A stretch of 64,000 bases of DNA from Benincasa hispida (Eukaryota > Streptophyta > Magnoliopsida > Cucurbitales > Cucurbitaceae), in the NCBI RefSeq assembly GCF_009727055.1, contig NC_052349.1:38560285-38624284 (forward strand), in the 5' to 3' direction. A program made the translations under genes and the position numbers. This document shows positions 10,344 to 20,350 of this stretch, one piece after another (within the stretch, counting starts at the first letter, position 1; each line of letters opens with the position of its first letter). The notes under the pieces were generated by a model. That model searched no databases, was not told the DNA's origin, and worked only from the letters and a program-made list of their open reading frames with translations.

Positions 10344-12950
10344 TGTAACATCCCATATTTCAGGAAAGTTCAAGTTAGTTATTTAAAATTATTGAATTTT
10401 AATTTCCCTTTCATTTTAAAAAAATTGGGATTAAATTGAAATAATTGACAACCTTTTATTGGTTAAATTGAATTTAATTGATTAGATATTCAAACTAATT
10501 ATCTTGAAAATATTGAATTTTGTCTTCGTTGATTTTGGATTTTGGAGCCAACTTAAATCAATTAAGAAGATAATAAATTTTATGTGGTTTTAAATTGATT
10601 TAAATATTTGAAGGAATTTAATTTGTATCAAATTGATGGATTTTATCCCATTTAATTTTGCTTTTTGAAGCCTAAATTAAGGTAATTAAGAAGTTAATTG
10701 ATTTATTTGTTGGAGATTTTGGAGATATTGTGATAAAATATTTTATTTATCTTTTTAAAATTTGAAAAAAAAATGAAAAAGGATTTTCTAAAGTTAAAGG
10801 AAAGTGAACAGAGGCAGAAAAACGGAGATAAATCAATTCGGCTTTTCAGCGACAGCTTCCACAAAATTGTCAATTTTCGGAGTTTGAACTGTTGGGTCGT
10901 ACTGAAATTTGGTTAGTTTATTCGGGACATATAGGGTTTCATTTTGAACGACTGGATCTTTGTTTGAAGCTCTGGTTTTTCTGTAATTGTTACTGAATAG
11001 AATCTATAAAACTGGAAATGACCGTTCTCTCTCACTCTCGCAAACCCTCCTTATGCAAGACCCTCATTACCAGTCGTTAGCCTAAAAAATTTGTGTCGTC
11101 CGATAGCATCACCCGCTTCCTGTCTATGGTTACCATTGTCGCGCTCGCCATTGTCACTGAAATTGATATCTTGGGTAAGCTGTTTGGTGTTTTATAGATG
11201 TTCTTGGAAGATCTTGAATACTCATCAAATTTTGGTTTAAGTTTTGGCTTACCATATTACTTTGATGTTGAAATTGGGTTTTACAGACACTCAAGGTGCT
11301 TTCCTATAAGACTAAAATTGTTAGGCGTTGTTCTTTTTTTTTTTTCTTTTTTTTTTTTTTATAAGGTTTGGGGTCTTTATTGAGAATTTTTGGATACCCA
11401 CTAAGTATCAGCTTAACTTTTGTTTTAATTGTGATTTTTGGAGGTTGGATTAAAAGTCTAAAGTTGCTGTTCATTAAAGTTAAAGGTTGGTTTTGGTGAT
11501 ATAGTTGTTGGATTGTGTTGATTTTGAAACTTCGAAGTGGTTTTGGGATCAAACTACGTATTCTGTAAGTTGTTTGGAGACATTCGAGTTAAGTTGTGAT
11601 TGGAATTACGTCCTAAATAATGGAATTAATTTTGATTTTTGGTATAGGGTTTGATTCAAGAATCAAAGGATTTTGAAGTGTTGTTCACCAAATTAAGATC
11701 AATTTCAAGACAATTTGGGTAAGTAATTGGACCTTGGAACTATAAATATTTGGCATTAATGGATGATATAAATTGGATGATTGGAAATTTTGGCCTTATT
11801 TTGAAAATCTTAATTTTTGCTTTATCACTTAGGACTTGGTTCGTGACCTTTTGGGCAAATAAAATTTAAGGTTGGACTGATAATTTATTCTAGACTGTTT
11901 AGACTGATAATTTATGACTAATTATTCTAGACTGTTTGGACTGGTAATTTATGACTGATTGAACTATATGGTAAAATATAACACAGGAGATGAAACTGAT
12001 ACATGCTAAGTTATAGGGTTCCTGTTAGTTTTTCTTATCTGGACATGTGTACACACTATGTCTGATTTGTGGACCTTTGGGTTACACACTATGACTGATT
12101 CATGTTTCTTTGGGTTCATGTTTATGACTGATTTGTGGACCTTCAGGTTACACACTATGATTGATTCATGTTCCTTCAGGTTCATGTCTATGATTGATTT
12201 ATGATCCTTCGAGTTTATGTCTATGACTAATTCATGTTCCTTTGGGTTCATGTCTATGACTGATTTATGTACCTTCGGGTTCATGTCTATGATTGATTTG
12301 TGGACCTTCGGGTTACACACTACGACTAATTCATGTTCCTTCGTGTTCATGTCTATGACTGATTCATGTTCCTTCGGGTTCATGTCTATGTCTGATTCAT
12401 GTACCTTTGGGTTCATGTCTATGACTGATTGGTGGACCTTTGGGTTACACACTGTGACTGATGCATGTTCCTTTGGGATCATTACGACTGATATGATGGG
12501 TGTACATTGGTGCCTAGATAAACTAGCTAACAGGTAACCAAGAAGGCCCAGTAGCGGGTCACTTATTGATTATTGTTATACTCATCATTTATTCCTTTAT
12601 GTTTTTTAAGGAATGGCAGGAATAGGTTGGCGAGTGACAGACGAGACCCGTGATAGAGCCATATGAGGATAAGAGAAATCGCTTCCGCTCAGTCTATATT
12701 TTTGTCATTTGAATGTTTTAAAACTAGAATTCAATGTAAGACAACAAATTTTAATGTTTTAAATATTTTCTTTATTAATATTATTTTTAGGGGACCCCGA
12801 ATAAAAGTTTTATTTATTTATTTTCTAGTTTATTTTTGAAAAAACTATCCTTATTGTTTTAATGAATTTTTATGGTCAAAATATCTAGGTTTTAAATGTG
12901 TACTTAGTTGCAACGGCTCCTGTTAGAGTACTCAAAAGGTCGGGTCGTTA
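10344..12950 (+). mobile_element. Gypsy solo LTR inserted in a Copia LTR
   Basis: It starts TGTAACATCCCATATTTCAGG and ends near 'aaaaggtcgggtcgtta', the usual start and end of Del/Tekay-type Gypsy LTRs. Flanking pentamers are tttag (10339-10343) and tttta (12951-12955), a target-site duplication with one change. A TATA-like box ctataaaac lies at 11004-11012 and would serve as the LTR promoter. No primer-binding site, polypurine tract or pol domain adjoins it, so it is a solo LTR of about 2.6 kb. It contains a T-rich microsatellite (11333-11360) and a 36-bp minisatellite. Confidence 0.72.
12050..12480. repeat. 36-bp minisatellite, open on both strands
   Basis: Roughly a dozen degenerate copies of a 36-bp unit occur, around 'ttcgggttcatgtctatgac' plus 'tgattcatgttcc'. 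A variant unit replaces the middle by 'ttacacactatgac'. As 36 is a multiple of three and the unit lacks stops in several frames, both strands give long repetitive frames (minus 12006-12482, plus 12217-12537), for example NPKEHESVIDM repeats. It lies in the U5-side half of the Gypsy LTR. There is no sign that either frame is a real gene. Confidence 0.85.
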
Positions 12951-13674
12951 TTTTAACAACGTATTTTATGCGTCATTGGAAGTATATTTTCTTGAAAGGA
13001 ATCTTCCAGTTTCTCTACCTTCTCTCTCGATTTCAACCTTAACTAAACAAAAAGAGAGAGAGAAAGAGAGAATTGGCAAGGTTAGATTTCAAACACAAGA
13101 TTTGAAGAGTGCTCATTCATTCATTTTCAAAGGTGCCTTAACACCAATAAGCCAATTGTCAAGTTTGATTGTTTAACTGGAATGTTAAATATAAATACTA
13201 AATAAAAATGAAACTAAAAGAAACTAATTATTTTAGTTTCTCAAATGTGGCATCTTTTTTAGAAATATTATTTAAAATTTAGAAATAAGAAATAGGAATG
13301 ATTATCAAACAAGTTTGGTTCTAGAAAAATGAAAAATAGGAAAATTATGAAATGGGTACATAGTTTTTATTTATTTATATTTTTGTAGGACTTTAAAAGT
13401 ATGAAGTTTATAATTACTAATAAACTTCAATCATTGATGGCCTGTGATATTATTAATAGAATAAATCTATTAGTCTATTAATGATAGGCTTCTATCATTG
13501 GGAAACAACTTCAGTAAGTGATAGACGCCTACGACTTATAGACTTTTATCAACTAATGTGTAATAATTTATTGGTAAATATTTGTTTGGTGTAGAAGAGT
13601 TAGTTTGGATGATTGTAGTTTGAATGTAATTAGATACTTAAGATCGAATTAAAAGTCCGAAATTTATAGAATTT

Positions 13675-13747
13675 ATTAGTAGCTATCATTGATAGACTTC
13701 TATTATTGTGACATAATAATAGAGATCTATTGATGATAGCCACTAAT
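13675..13747. repeat. 73-bp near-perfect palindrome
   Basis: The arm attagtagctatcattgata (13675-) pairs with its near-complement ending 'gatgatagccactaat' at 13747, centred on 'tgtgaca' near 13711. It could fold into a long hairpin and is the most compact example of the 'gatagacttctat' inverted-repeat family in the window. Confidence 0.75.
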
Positions 13748-13899
13748 ATGCTTATATATTAGTTACTCAAAGGATTCAATCATTGGTTAAAAAATTTACT
13801 GACTATCACTTATGTCTTTAAATGTTAGAAAATAATTCATGGAAGCCTTATTTAATAAGAAAAAAAAATGAAATTGGTAATTCTAGCGTTTAAAATCGA

Positions 13900-14225
13900 T
13901 GTGATGCCAGTGATATAACTTGGTAGATATTCATGTATATATCAGTGATATCTGCATATTAATGATATAACAACTTAGGTGGATATCAATGATATCAGTG
14001 ATATTGGCTATATGACTTAGGTAGATATCAATGATATCCATGTATCAGTGATGGAACGTAGGTAGATATAAGTGATATCCATCTATTTGTGATAGAACTT
14101 GGGTAGATATTATTGATATCCATGTATCGGTTAGAGAAACTTAGGAAGATATTAGTGATATCTGTGTATTATTAGTGATCTCTATGATAAAACTTATGTA
14201 AATATTGGTGATATCAATGACATTT
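13900..14225. repeat. degenerate tandem array, about 55-60 bp
   Basis: About six diverged units are built around 'acttaggtagatat', 'caatgatatccatgtatcag' and 'tgatag'. Each unit has internal inverted symmetry (gatatc, tgatatca). Confidence 0.65.
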
Positions 14226-14342
14226 ATAAAATGAGTCTATCAATGATAGACTTCTATCATTAATACTATCTATAAAAGGAGTCTATCATTAATAATCTTT
14301 TTTCACTAATAGCAGCTATTAACATTAAGACTTCAAAAATTG

Positions 14343-14347
14343 GGAAT
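14343..14347. repeat. target-site duplication GGAAT, left
   Basis: GGAAT directly abuts the left LTR end of Copia element B (TGAAGGAAC at 14348). The same pentamer follows the other LTR at 36741-36745, so the two LTRs 22 kb apart belong to one insertion. Confidence 0.85.
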
Positions 14348-15193
14348 TGAAGGAACTTGCTTTACAGAGAACCTATGAGCGAAAACGGATCGTCCAAATC
14401 CCATTTCTATTAAAACAAACATTTACATTAAAATAGACAGATTATACACTTTAACTAAATTACAACATACTTTGTAACAATAAACAAGATTCAAGAGATT
14501 ATACTTTGAAGAACTCATTCTTCGCGTTAATCTCTCAAATCAGCCCTTAAGAGAGCAATTTATCTACTTACCCATGCTTTAGGAAGGAGTGAATTACATC
14601 TTGTGTAGCTGAGTTCCCAACTCCCCCAGACGAATCCCCAAAATGGTAGGCTTGTTGAGTCGGCGATCTGACCACTTTCACCTATACAAATCAAAGGACC
14701 GCCCTCATAGGTAGGAGTTCACAACTCACTCAGGATTAAGGTCATGTTACTTATGGTCATCCTAGTGAAATGAAAATCTCTATTATGAACGGTGTTATAT
14801 AATGAAACTAAGCATTTCGTGGTCGAGTCTTATACAAACTCCTTTGTATAGAATATCCCCGCTCGCATGTTTAATACATGAATGATCAGGATCAGATCAT
14901 TTGTAGCATCTACAAAATGGGTCATACTCCTAGTGTCACCAGGATAAGATACCCAGCTTTATCCATATACTACAGACCATTTAGGTTATCACTTAAATAT
15001 GATTCACTTGTATGTCTCCACATACATTTCTAAGTTACAACGATAACCTTGGATGTTAGTTTATTGGTTTGTGGTTAATGCAACTAAAATATCATATATT
15101 TCAGAGACAAAGTAAATAAAATATCAAATATTATTAATCACAGAAATGTTGGTTCATACAAGGTTTACAAACTATAGAACATCAACTCCAACA
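14348..15193 (-). repeat. 3' LTR of element B, internally deleted
   Basis: It matches the 5' LTR at 34736-36740 at both ends. Bases 14348-14540 align with 34736-34922, and 14541-15193 align with 36050-36740. About 1.1 kb present in the 5' LTR is missing at the 14540/14541 junction. The LTR ends fit TG...CA rules on the minus strand (TGTTGGAGTTGATG ... TTCCTTCA). Confidence 0.85.
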
Positions 15194-15207
15194 ATCTTCC
15201 ATCCTGA
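15194..15207 (-). other. polypurine tract of element B
   Basis: On the minus strand the bases just before the LTR read tcaggatggaagat, a purine-rich primer for plus-strand DNA synthesis, in the position expected for a Copia element. Confidence 0.55.
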
Positions 15208-15345
15208 AGCTAGTGGAGTGTACAAAATAATCAAATTACAAGTACACAAAACAATAAACTAGGGCATAACATGCCCAGTACAAGATCTCCCACTTGCCCT
15301 AGTCCAATCGTGGTTTGTCCCATAGACCCATACTCTATAGTGACC

Positions 15346-16257
15346 CTAAAACACTATAGCCGTAAGAGCTTTCATAAATGAATAAGTAACGTTGTGCTTC
15401 GAAGCTATTTTCGTGACAATCACGTACCCTCGATGCACAATCTCTCGGATGAGATAGTATTTCCGCTCAATATGCTTACCACGCTTATGACTCCTAGGCT
15501 CACGAGAATTCTCCACAACACTACTATTATCACAATAAAGTGTGATGGGCATTGACATGTCTGGAACCACTTCCAGTTCAGTCAGGAATTTTCTAAGTTA
15601 AACGGCCTCCTTAGCAGCTTCATAAGACGCTACATACTCAGTCTCCATGGTGGAGTCTGCAATGCACCCCTTCTTGGTGCTTTCCCATACTACAGTCATT
15701 CCGTTAAGAGTGAACACTGATCCTGAAGTGGATTTTCGAGAATCCCTATTAGTCTAAAAATCAGAGTTCGTGTATCCTGTAAGGATCAAATCCTTAGAAC
15801 TATACAAAAACATGTAGTCCCTCGTTCTCCGTAGATTCTTGCAGATGTTCTTGATGGTTGTCCAGTGATCATATCCTGGATTAGATTGATATCTACTAAC
15901 TATCCCCATTGCATAGTAGATGTCAGGTCTAGTACATAACATCGCATACATTAAACTACCAACGACAGATGCATAGGGAACTCGTTTTATTTTCTCAATC
16001 TTTTGAGGTATCTTAGGACATTGTTCCTTAGACAATGTAACTCCGTGCCTGAAAGGCAAAAGACCCCTCTTGGAGTTCTGCATCGAATATTTGATCAACA
16101 TCTTGTCAATATACAATGCCTGGGACAGTGCTAACATTTTGTTCTTTCGATCTCGAAAGATATGAATACCCAAAAAAAACTGAATCTCTCCAAAATCTTT
16201 CATTTGGAATTGGATCACTAGCTAGTTCTTAACTGTAATAAGTAAGCCTACATCATT
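15346..16257 (-). pseudogene. Copia RT (C-terminal part) and RNase H, element B
   Basis: Minus-strand fragments at 16218-15754 and 15570-15346 carry Copia reverse-transcriptase and RNase H signatures: FGEIQFFLGIHIFRDRKNKM, YASVVGSLMYAMLCTRPDI, and then ITLYCDNSSVVENSREPRSH with KHIERKYYLIREIV. Between them the frame is broken. The sequence continues to 16257 on the minus strand (HNDVGLL-type residues just after the active-site loop) and stops abruptly where plus-strand gag begins. The first part of the same RT gene lies at 25182 and beyond, beyond element A. Confidence 0.88.
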
Positions 16258-16259
16258 AT
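16250..16259. other. inverted junction with 10-bp microhomology
   Basis: The bases catcattatg are shared by element B (minus-strand RT, cataatgatg) and element A (plus-strand gag, where the B copy of gag reads catcattatggaatc at 29872-29886 inverted). This is where A's truncated left end meets B. A deletion between matched decamers would remove A's 5' LTR, leader and start of gag, plus a short piece of B's RT. Confidence 0.6.
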
Positions 16260-19111
16260 GGAGTCGTTACAAGAAAGCTTCCTTCATTTTGTAAGCAACG
16301 CTGTTCTAAACAGAGTTAATTACAACCTTACAACTCTATTCAATGAGTTGCAGACATTCCAATCCTTGCTGAAAAGTAAGAAGAATAAGGTTGATGAGGC
16401 AAGTGTTGCTTCATCATCCAAGAAGTTCCACCGAGGTTCGACCTCAGGGACTAAGTCTGTACTTTCTACTTCTGGCACCAGCAAGTGGAAAAAGAAGAAG
16501 GGTAGTAAGGGGAAGGGGAAAGTGCCTGCTAACCAACAACTTACCGCTCCATAGGGTAGGCGACTAGCGTCGGTTGACAAGGAAAATGTTTCCACTGCAA
16601 CCAGGATGGGCACTAGAAATGAAACTACCTTCGTTATTTGAAGGAAAAGAAGAAGGCCAAACAAGGTATATGATTTATTGGTTTTGGAGACTTGTTTAGT
16701 GGAGAACGATGATTATGCCTGAATTATAGACTCTGGGGCCACTAACCATGCTTGTTCTTCATTTTAGGGAATTAATTCCTGGCGACAGCTTGAGGCTGGT
16801 GAGATGACGATGCGAGTTAGAACCGGACATGTCGTCTCAACTATGGCAGTGGGAGGCCTTCAGTTGACTTTACAGAATAGATTTATCATTTTGAATGATG
16901 TGTATGTAGTTCCCGAGTTAAAAGGGAACTTAATTTCTATAAAGTCGTTGCTTGAATGTAAATACACCTTGAACTTTTCTATAAATAAAGTGTTTATTTC
17001 GAAAGATGGTGTTGATATATATTCAGCTAAATTGGAAAACAAGTTGTATGTGCTAAGGCCGTTAGCAACAAATTCCCTCCCTAACATAAAGATGTTTAAA
17101 ACTGTCCTAACTCAAAACAAATGACTTAAAGTTTCTCCTAAGGAAGATGCCCAATTTTGGCACCTACGTTTGGGGCACAATAATCCTAATAGGATTGAAA
17201 TGTTGGTGAAAAATGGACTTCTAAATGAGTTAGAAGATAATTCTTTACCTGTGTGCGAGTCATGCCTTGAAGGAAAATGACTAAAAGACCTTTTATTAGA
17301 AAAGGTTATAGGACCAAAGAGCCTTTATCGTTAATGCATTCAGACTTTTGTGGTCCGATAAATGTGCGAGCTAGGGGAGACTATGAGTATTTCATCACTT
17401 TTACTGATGATTATTCGAGGTATGAATATGTTTATTTAATGCAACATAAGTCTGAGTCCTTTAAAAAGTTCAAAGATTTCAAGGCTGAATTTGAAAACAC
17501 ATTAAGTAAAAGGATTAAAACACTTTGATTTGATCGGGGTGGGAGTTTTTGGATTATGAGTTCTAGAACTATATGATAGAACATGGAATAGTTTCCCAAC
17601 TCTTGGCACCTGGTACACCTTAGTAGAATGGTCTATTGGAAAGGAGATATTGAACCCTGTTGGACATGGTTCGATCGATGATGAGTTATGCTTCCTTACC
17701 AGACTTGTTTTGGGGTGTTCCCTCCAAGAGTGTTAACAACACACCTTTGGAGTTGTGGAATGGGTGCAAAGCTAGTTTACGTCATTTCCGCATCTGGGGT
17801 TGCTTAACACATGTGCTTTAGGCTAATCCTAAGAAATTGGAACCACATTCGAAGTTGTGCCTATTTGTGGCCCCGAAGGGACACGAGGGGGTTACCTTTA
17901 TGATCCTAAGGAAAACAAGGTGTTTGTGTCAACAAACGCTACTTTTCTTGAGGAGGATCATATAAGGGAGCATAGTCTTAGAAGAAAAATCGTGTTGAGT
18001 GAACTTTCCAAAGAAACTACTGAAACTTCAACAAGAGTTGTTGAAGAGCCTATTACCTCAATGAGAGATGTTGAACTAGGCTCATCTAATAGGTCAAATC
18101 CACCTCAAGAGTTGAGGGAACTCCGACGTAGTGGGAGGGTTGCGAATCCACCTATTCGCTATATGGTTTTAACTGAAATCCTAGTTATGGTAGCTGATGG
18201 CGAGGTTGAGGATTCATTGTCATATAAGAAGGCAATGGAGGATACTGACAGAGATGAATGGATCAAAGTCATGGATCTCAAAATGGATTCTATGTACTTC
18301 AACTCAGTTTGGGATCTTGTAGATCAACCTGATGGGGTTAAACCTATAGGTTGTAATTGGATCTACAAGAGGAAATGAGGTGCTGATGGGAAGATGCAAA
18401 CCTTCAAGGCTAGACTGGTGGCAAAGGGTTATACCCAGGTAGAGGGAGTTGACTATGAGGAGACTTTCTCACTTGTTGCCATGCGGGAAGTCTATCTGCA
18501 TCCTCCTATCCATTACCTCATATTATGACTATGAGATATGGAAAATGGATGTCAAGACTGCTTTTTTGAATGGCAATCTTGAGAAGACCATTTATATGGT
18601 GCAACCTGAGGGATTCATAGCCCAACGTCAAGAGCAAAAGGTTTACAAGCTGAATCGGTCCATTTATGGACTGAAACAGGCATCTTGATCTTGGAACATA
18701 AGATTTGATACTGCGATAAAGTCTTATGGCTTTGACCAAACCGTTAATGAGCATTGTGCCTACAAGAAAATCATCAACAATTCAGTAGTTTTCCTAGTAT
18801 TATAGGTAGACGATATCCTATTCATTGGGAATGACGTAGGTTTACTAACTTCAGTTAAGAAGTGGCTAGCGACCGAATTCCAAATGAAATTTTTGGGAGA
18901 GGCTCAGTTTGTTCTTGGGATTCAGATCTTTCAGGATCGAAAGAACAAAATGCTAGCACTGTCTCAGGCATCGTACATTGACAAGATGTTGATCAAGTAC
19001 TCGATGCAGAACTACAAGAAGGGCCTAATGCCTTTTTGGTATGGAGGTACATTGTCTAAGGAATAGTGTCCTAAGACACCTTAAGAGGTTGAGGACACGA
19101 GACGGGTCTCC
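16258..19111 (+). pseudogene. Copia gag-pol (first part), element A
   Basis: Broken frames run in order. At 16258-16554 is gag (FLHFVSNAVLNRVNYN, TFQSLLKS). At 16580-16625 is a CCHC zinc knuckle with its last positions lost to stops. At 16720-16760 is a protease DSGATNH motif. At 16804-17124 and 17130-17275 is the GAG-pre-integrase region (LISIKSLLEC, WHLRLGHNN, CESCLEG). At 17277-17528 is an integrase core (MHSDFCGPINV, FTDDYSRYEYVY). At 17857-18378 is the linker to RT (NPPIRYMVLTE, DEWIKVMDL). At 18449-18688 is RT (KMDVKTAFLNGNLEKTIYM). The YVDD active-site box at 18803-18814 has a TAG stop in place of tyrosine. The last piece is 18884-19111. Confidence 0.85.
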
Positions 19112-19629
19112 TGTAAACCCTGTACTCCATTTTTCCTACATAAGTGAGTAACAAGCGTGTTAAGTAAAATTATGAAAGAAGGTAAAGAAAGTAGGAAAAT
19201 GGAGGAAAAAAATTCTAATGTTAGAAATACTTAGGTAAGGGTGAGTTTTAGATAATATAACAAGTGAAAATTTGGCTAAGTGTAAGGGCAAAAAGGACCC
19301 ATGTGTTAAGTGTTAGGAGACATTAACACATAAGATGAGAAGGCAACCATGTGTTTGTAAGGTTGGACGCATGACTGGCCGAAGTATTGGCAAGAGGTGT
19401 TGCCAGGAGTTGCTTATGTGTTGGGTATGTGTGAGCGAGAGCGGAGAAAGCGAGATGTTGAGTGCAAGACGATGAAACAGATGATCGTATAGTAAGTGTG
19501 CGGCGCTACACGATGAGATAGGCGATTGTGTAGGTGGGCACTGGACGATCGTATAGCAAAGCGGGGCACTACACGATGAAGTAGGTGATCGTGTAGGCGG
19601 GCGTTGGGCGATCGTGTAGTAATTGTGCA

Positions 19630-19680
19630 GAGGTAAACGATGCTCGCAGTAGCTAAGCGATAGGCTATGCACGAGATCAT
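19630..19680 (+). repeat. 51-bp exact direct repeat, copy 1
   Basis: This stretch is identical to 19870-19920. Copy 1 ends exactly where the first adapter starts, and copy 2 starts exactly where the second adapter ends. It is therefore most likely the same genomic sequence assembled twice from mate-pair reads, not a natural repeat. Confidence 0.85.
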
Positions 19681-19718
19681 CTGTCTCTTATACACATCTA
19701 GATGTGTATAAGAGACAG
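19681..19718. other. Nextera mate-pair junction adapter, copy 1
   Basis: This is a perfect 38-bp palindrome made of the 19-bp Tn5 mosaic end CTGTCTCTTATACACATCT and its reverse complement. That is the circularisation junction of Nextera mate-pair libraries. It is a technical sequence. Confidence 0.97.
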
Positions 19719-19831
19719 GCGCTAGACGATAGAGAGCAAGATCGTTGAGAGTGAGATCGTTAAGAGCGAGATCATTGAGAGCAAGATCAGCAAGAGCAAG
19801 ATCGTTGAGAGTGAGATGCGTCGAGCAGGTC

Positions 19832-19869
19832 CTGTCTCTTATACACATCTAGATGTGTATAAGAGACAG
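19832..19869. other. Nextera mate-pair junction adapter, copy 2
   Basis: The same 38-bp palindrome occurs here without change. Translated, it gives the tell-tale peptides SYTHLDVYKRQ and MCIRDR, which can mislead gene prediction. Confidence 0.97.
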
Positions 19870-19920
19870 GAGGTAAACGATGCTCGCAGTAGCTAAGCGA
19901 TAGGCTATGCACGAGATCAT
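19870..19920 (+). repeat. 51-bp exact direct repeat, copy 2
   Basis: Identical to 19630-19680; it begins at the base after adapter copy 2. After 19920 the sequence continues as tgagagcaag, whereas copy 1 runs into an adapter. Confidence 0.85.
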
Positions 19921-19974
19921 TGAGAGCAAGATCAGCTAGATCGCTGAGAGTGAGATTGTTGAGAGCGAGATCGT

Positions 19975-20012
19975 CTGTCTCTTATACACATCTAGATGTG
20001 TATAAGAGACAG
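19975..20012. other. Nextera mate-pair junction adapter, copy 3
   Basis: Third unchanged copy of the 38-bp technical palindrome, 105 bases after copy 2. The sequences to its left and right need not be neighbours in the genome. Confidence 0.97.
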
Positions 20013-20340
20013 GGACTATGGACGTTGGGTGCTAGACGATAGACATTAGGCACTAGACGATGGACGTTGGGTGCTAGACGATAGACGTTGGGCGCTAGAC
20101 GATAGGCACTGGGCGCTAGACGATAGGTGTTGGGCGCTAGACGATAGGCGCTGGGCGTTAGACGATGGAGTATGCGATGCACGCTAAATTTATATTATGA
20201 GGCGAAGGCCTAATGTGGGTTATGAAGGAAGGGAAGGAAAAATAAATTAATTAAAGAAACTCATTAATGAGAATTGGCCGGAAGCACTAAGTGCTAGATG
20301 AGGTGGCAGTTTAACCCTTGAACAGGGAAGGCGGAAGGAA

Positions 20341-20350
20341 GTATAAAAGG
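20341..20350 (+). promoter_or_regulatory. TATA box of the Gypsy LTR
   Basis: The motif gtataaaagg, followed by a GA-rich run, is a good plant TATA box and probably the LTR's own promoter. The downstream frame at 20400-20603 is LTR sequence and has no recognisable protein family. Confidence 0.55.

Larger units (their letters stand above)
8385..12958 (-). mobile_element. Copia solo LTR, split by a Gypsy LTR
   Basis: 8.4-10.3 kb is clearly homologous to the LTR of the Copia element at 34736-36740. Shared stretches include 'cactccactaaaga', 'tctaatgaacaat', 'atcaacccttaagggag' and 'tttattggttatgggttaat', in the same minus orientation. No Copia internal domain adjoins it, so it is probably a solo LTR. 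Its last bases (ttttaaca, 12951-12958) lie beyond the inserted Gypsy LTR. Total length without the insertion is about 2.0 kb, like its relatives. The left edge is uncertain by some tens of bases. Reading frames at 8370-8837 and 8834-9016 fall within this LTR and are not genes. Confidence 0.7.
12959..14342. other. AT-rich spacer with short repeats
   Basis: No gene is seen. The frame at 12898-13176 crosses the end of the Gypsy LTR and is not convincing. The region holds a GA-rich run (13051-13070), a 73-bp palindrome, a degenerate tandem array, and repeated 'gatagacttctatcatt' motifs. Confidence 0.65.
19486..20180 (+). repeat. ACGATCGT-core array in the Gypsy LTR
   Basis: Repeated degenerate units such as 'ggcgatcgtgtagg', 'ctacacgatg' and 'gcgctagacgatag' are followed by 'gagatcgttgagagcaagatc' units and then 'gctagacgataggcgttggg' units. 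The array is richer in G+C, CG and GATC than its surroundings. Three adapter copies interrupt it, so unit number and order here are not reliable. Confidence 0.75.

Noticed and set aside
12006..12537. Repetitive proteins of 158 residues (minus) and 106 residues (plus)
   Set aside because: They are by-products of a 36-bp minisatellite in a Gypsy LTR, open on both strands, with no start context or family match.
19681..20012. Perfect palindromes looking like transposon ends or a bacterial Tn5 insertion
   Set aside because: The 38-bp sequence is two mosaic ends back to back with no transposon body, identical at five sites. It fits a library adapter and not a natural insertion.
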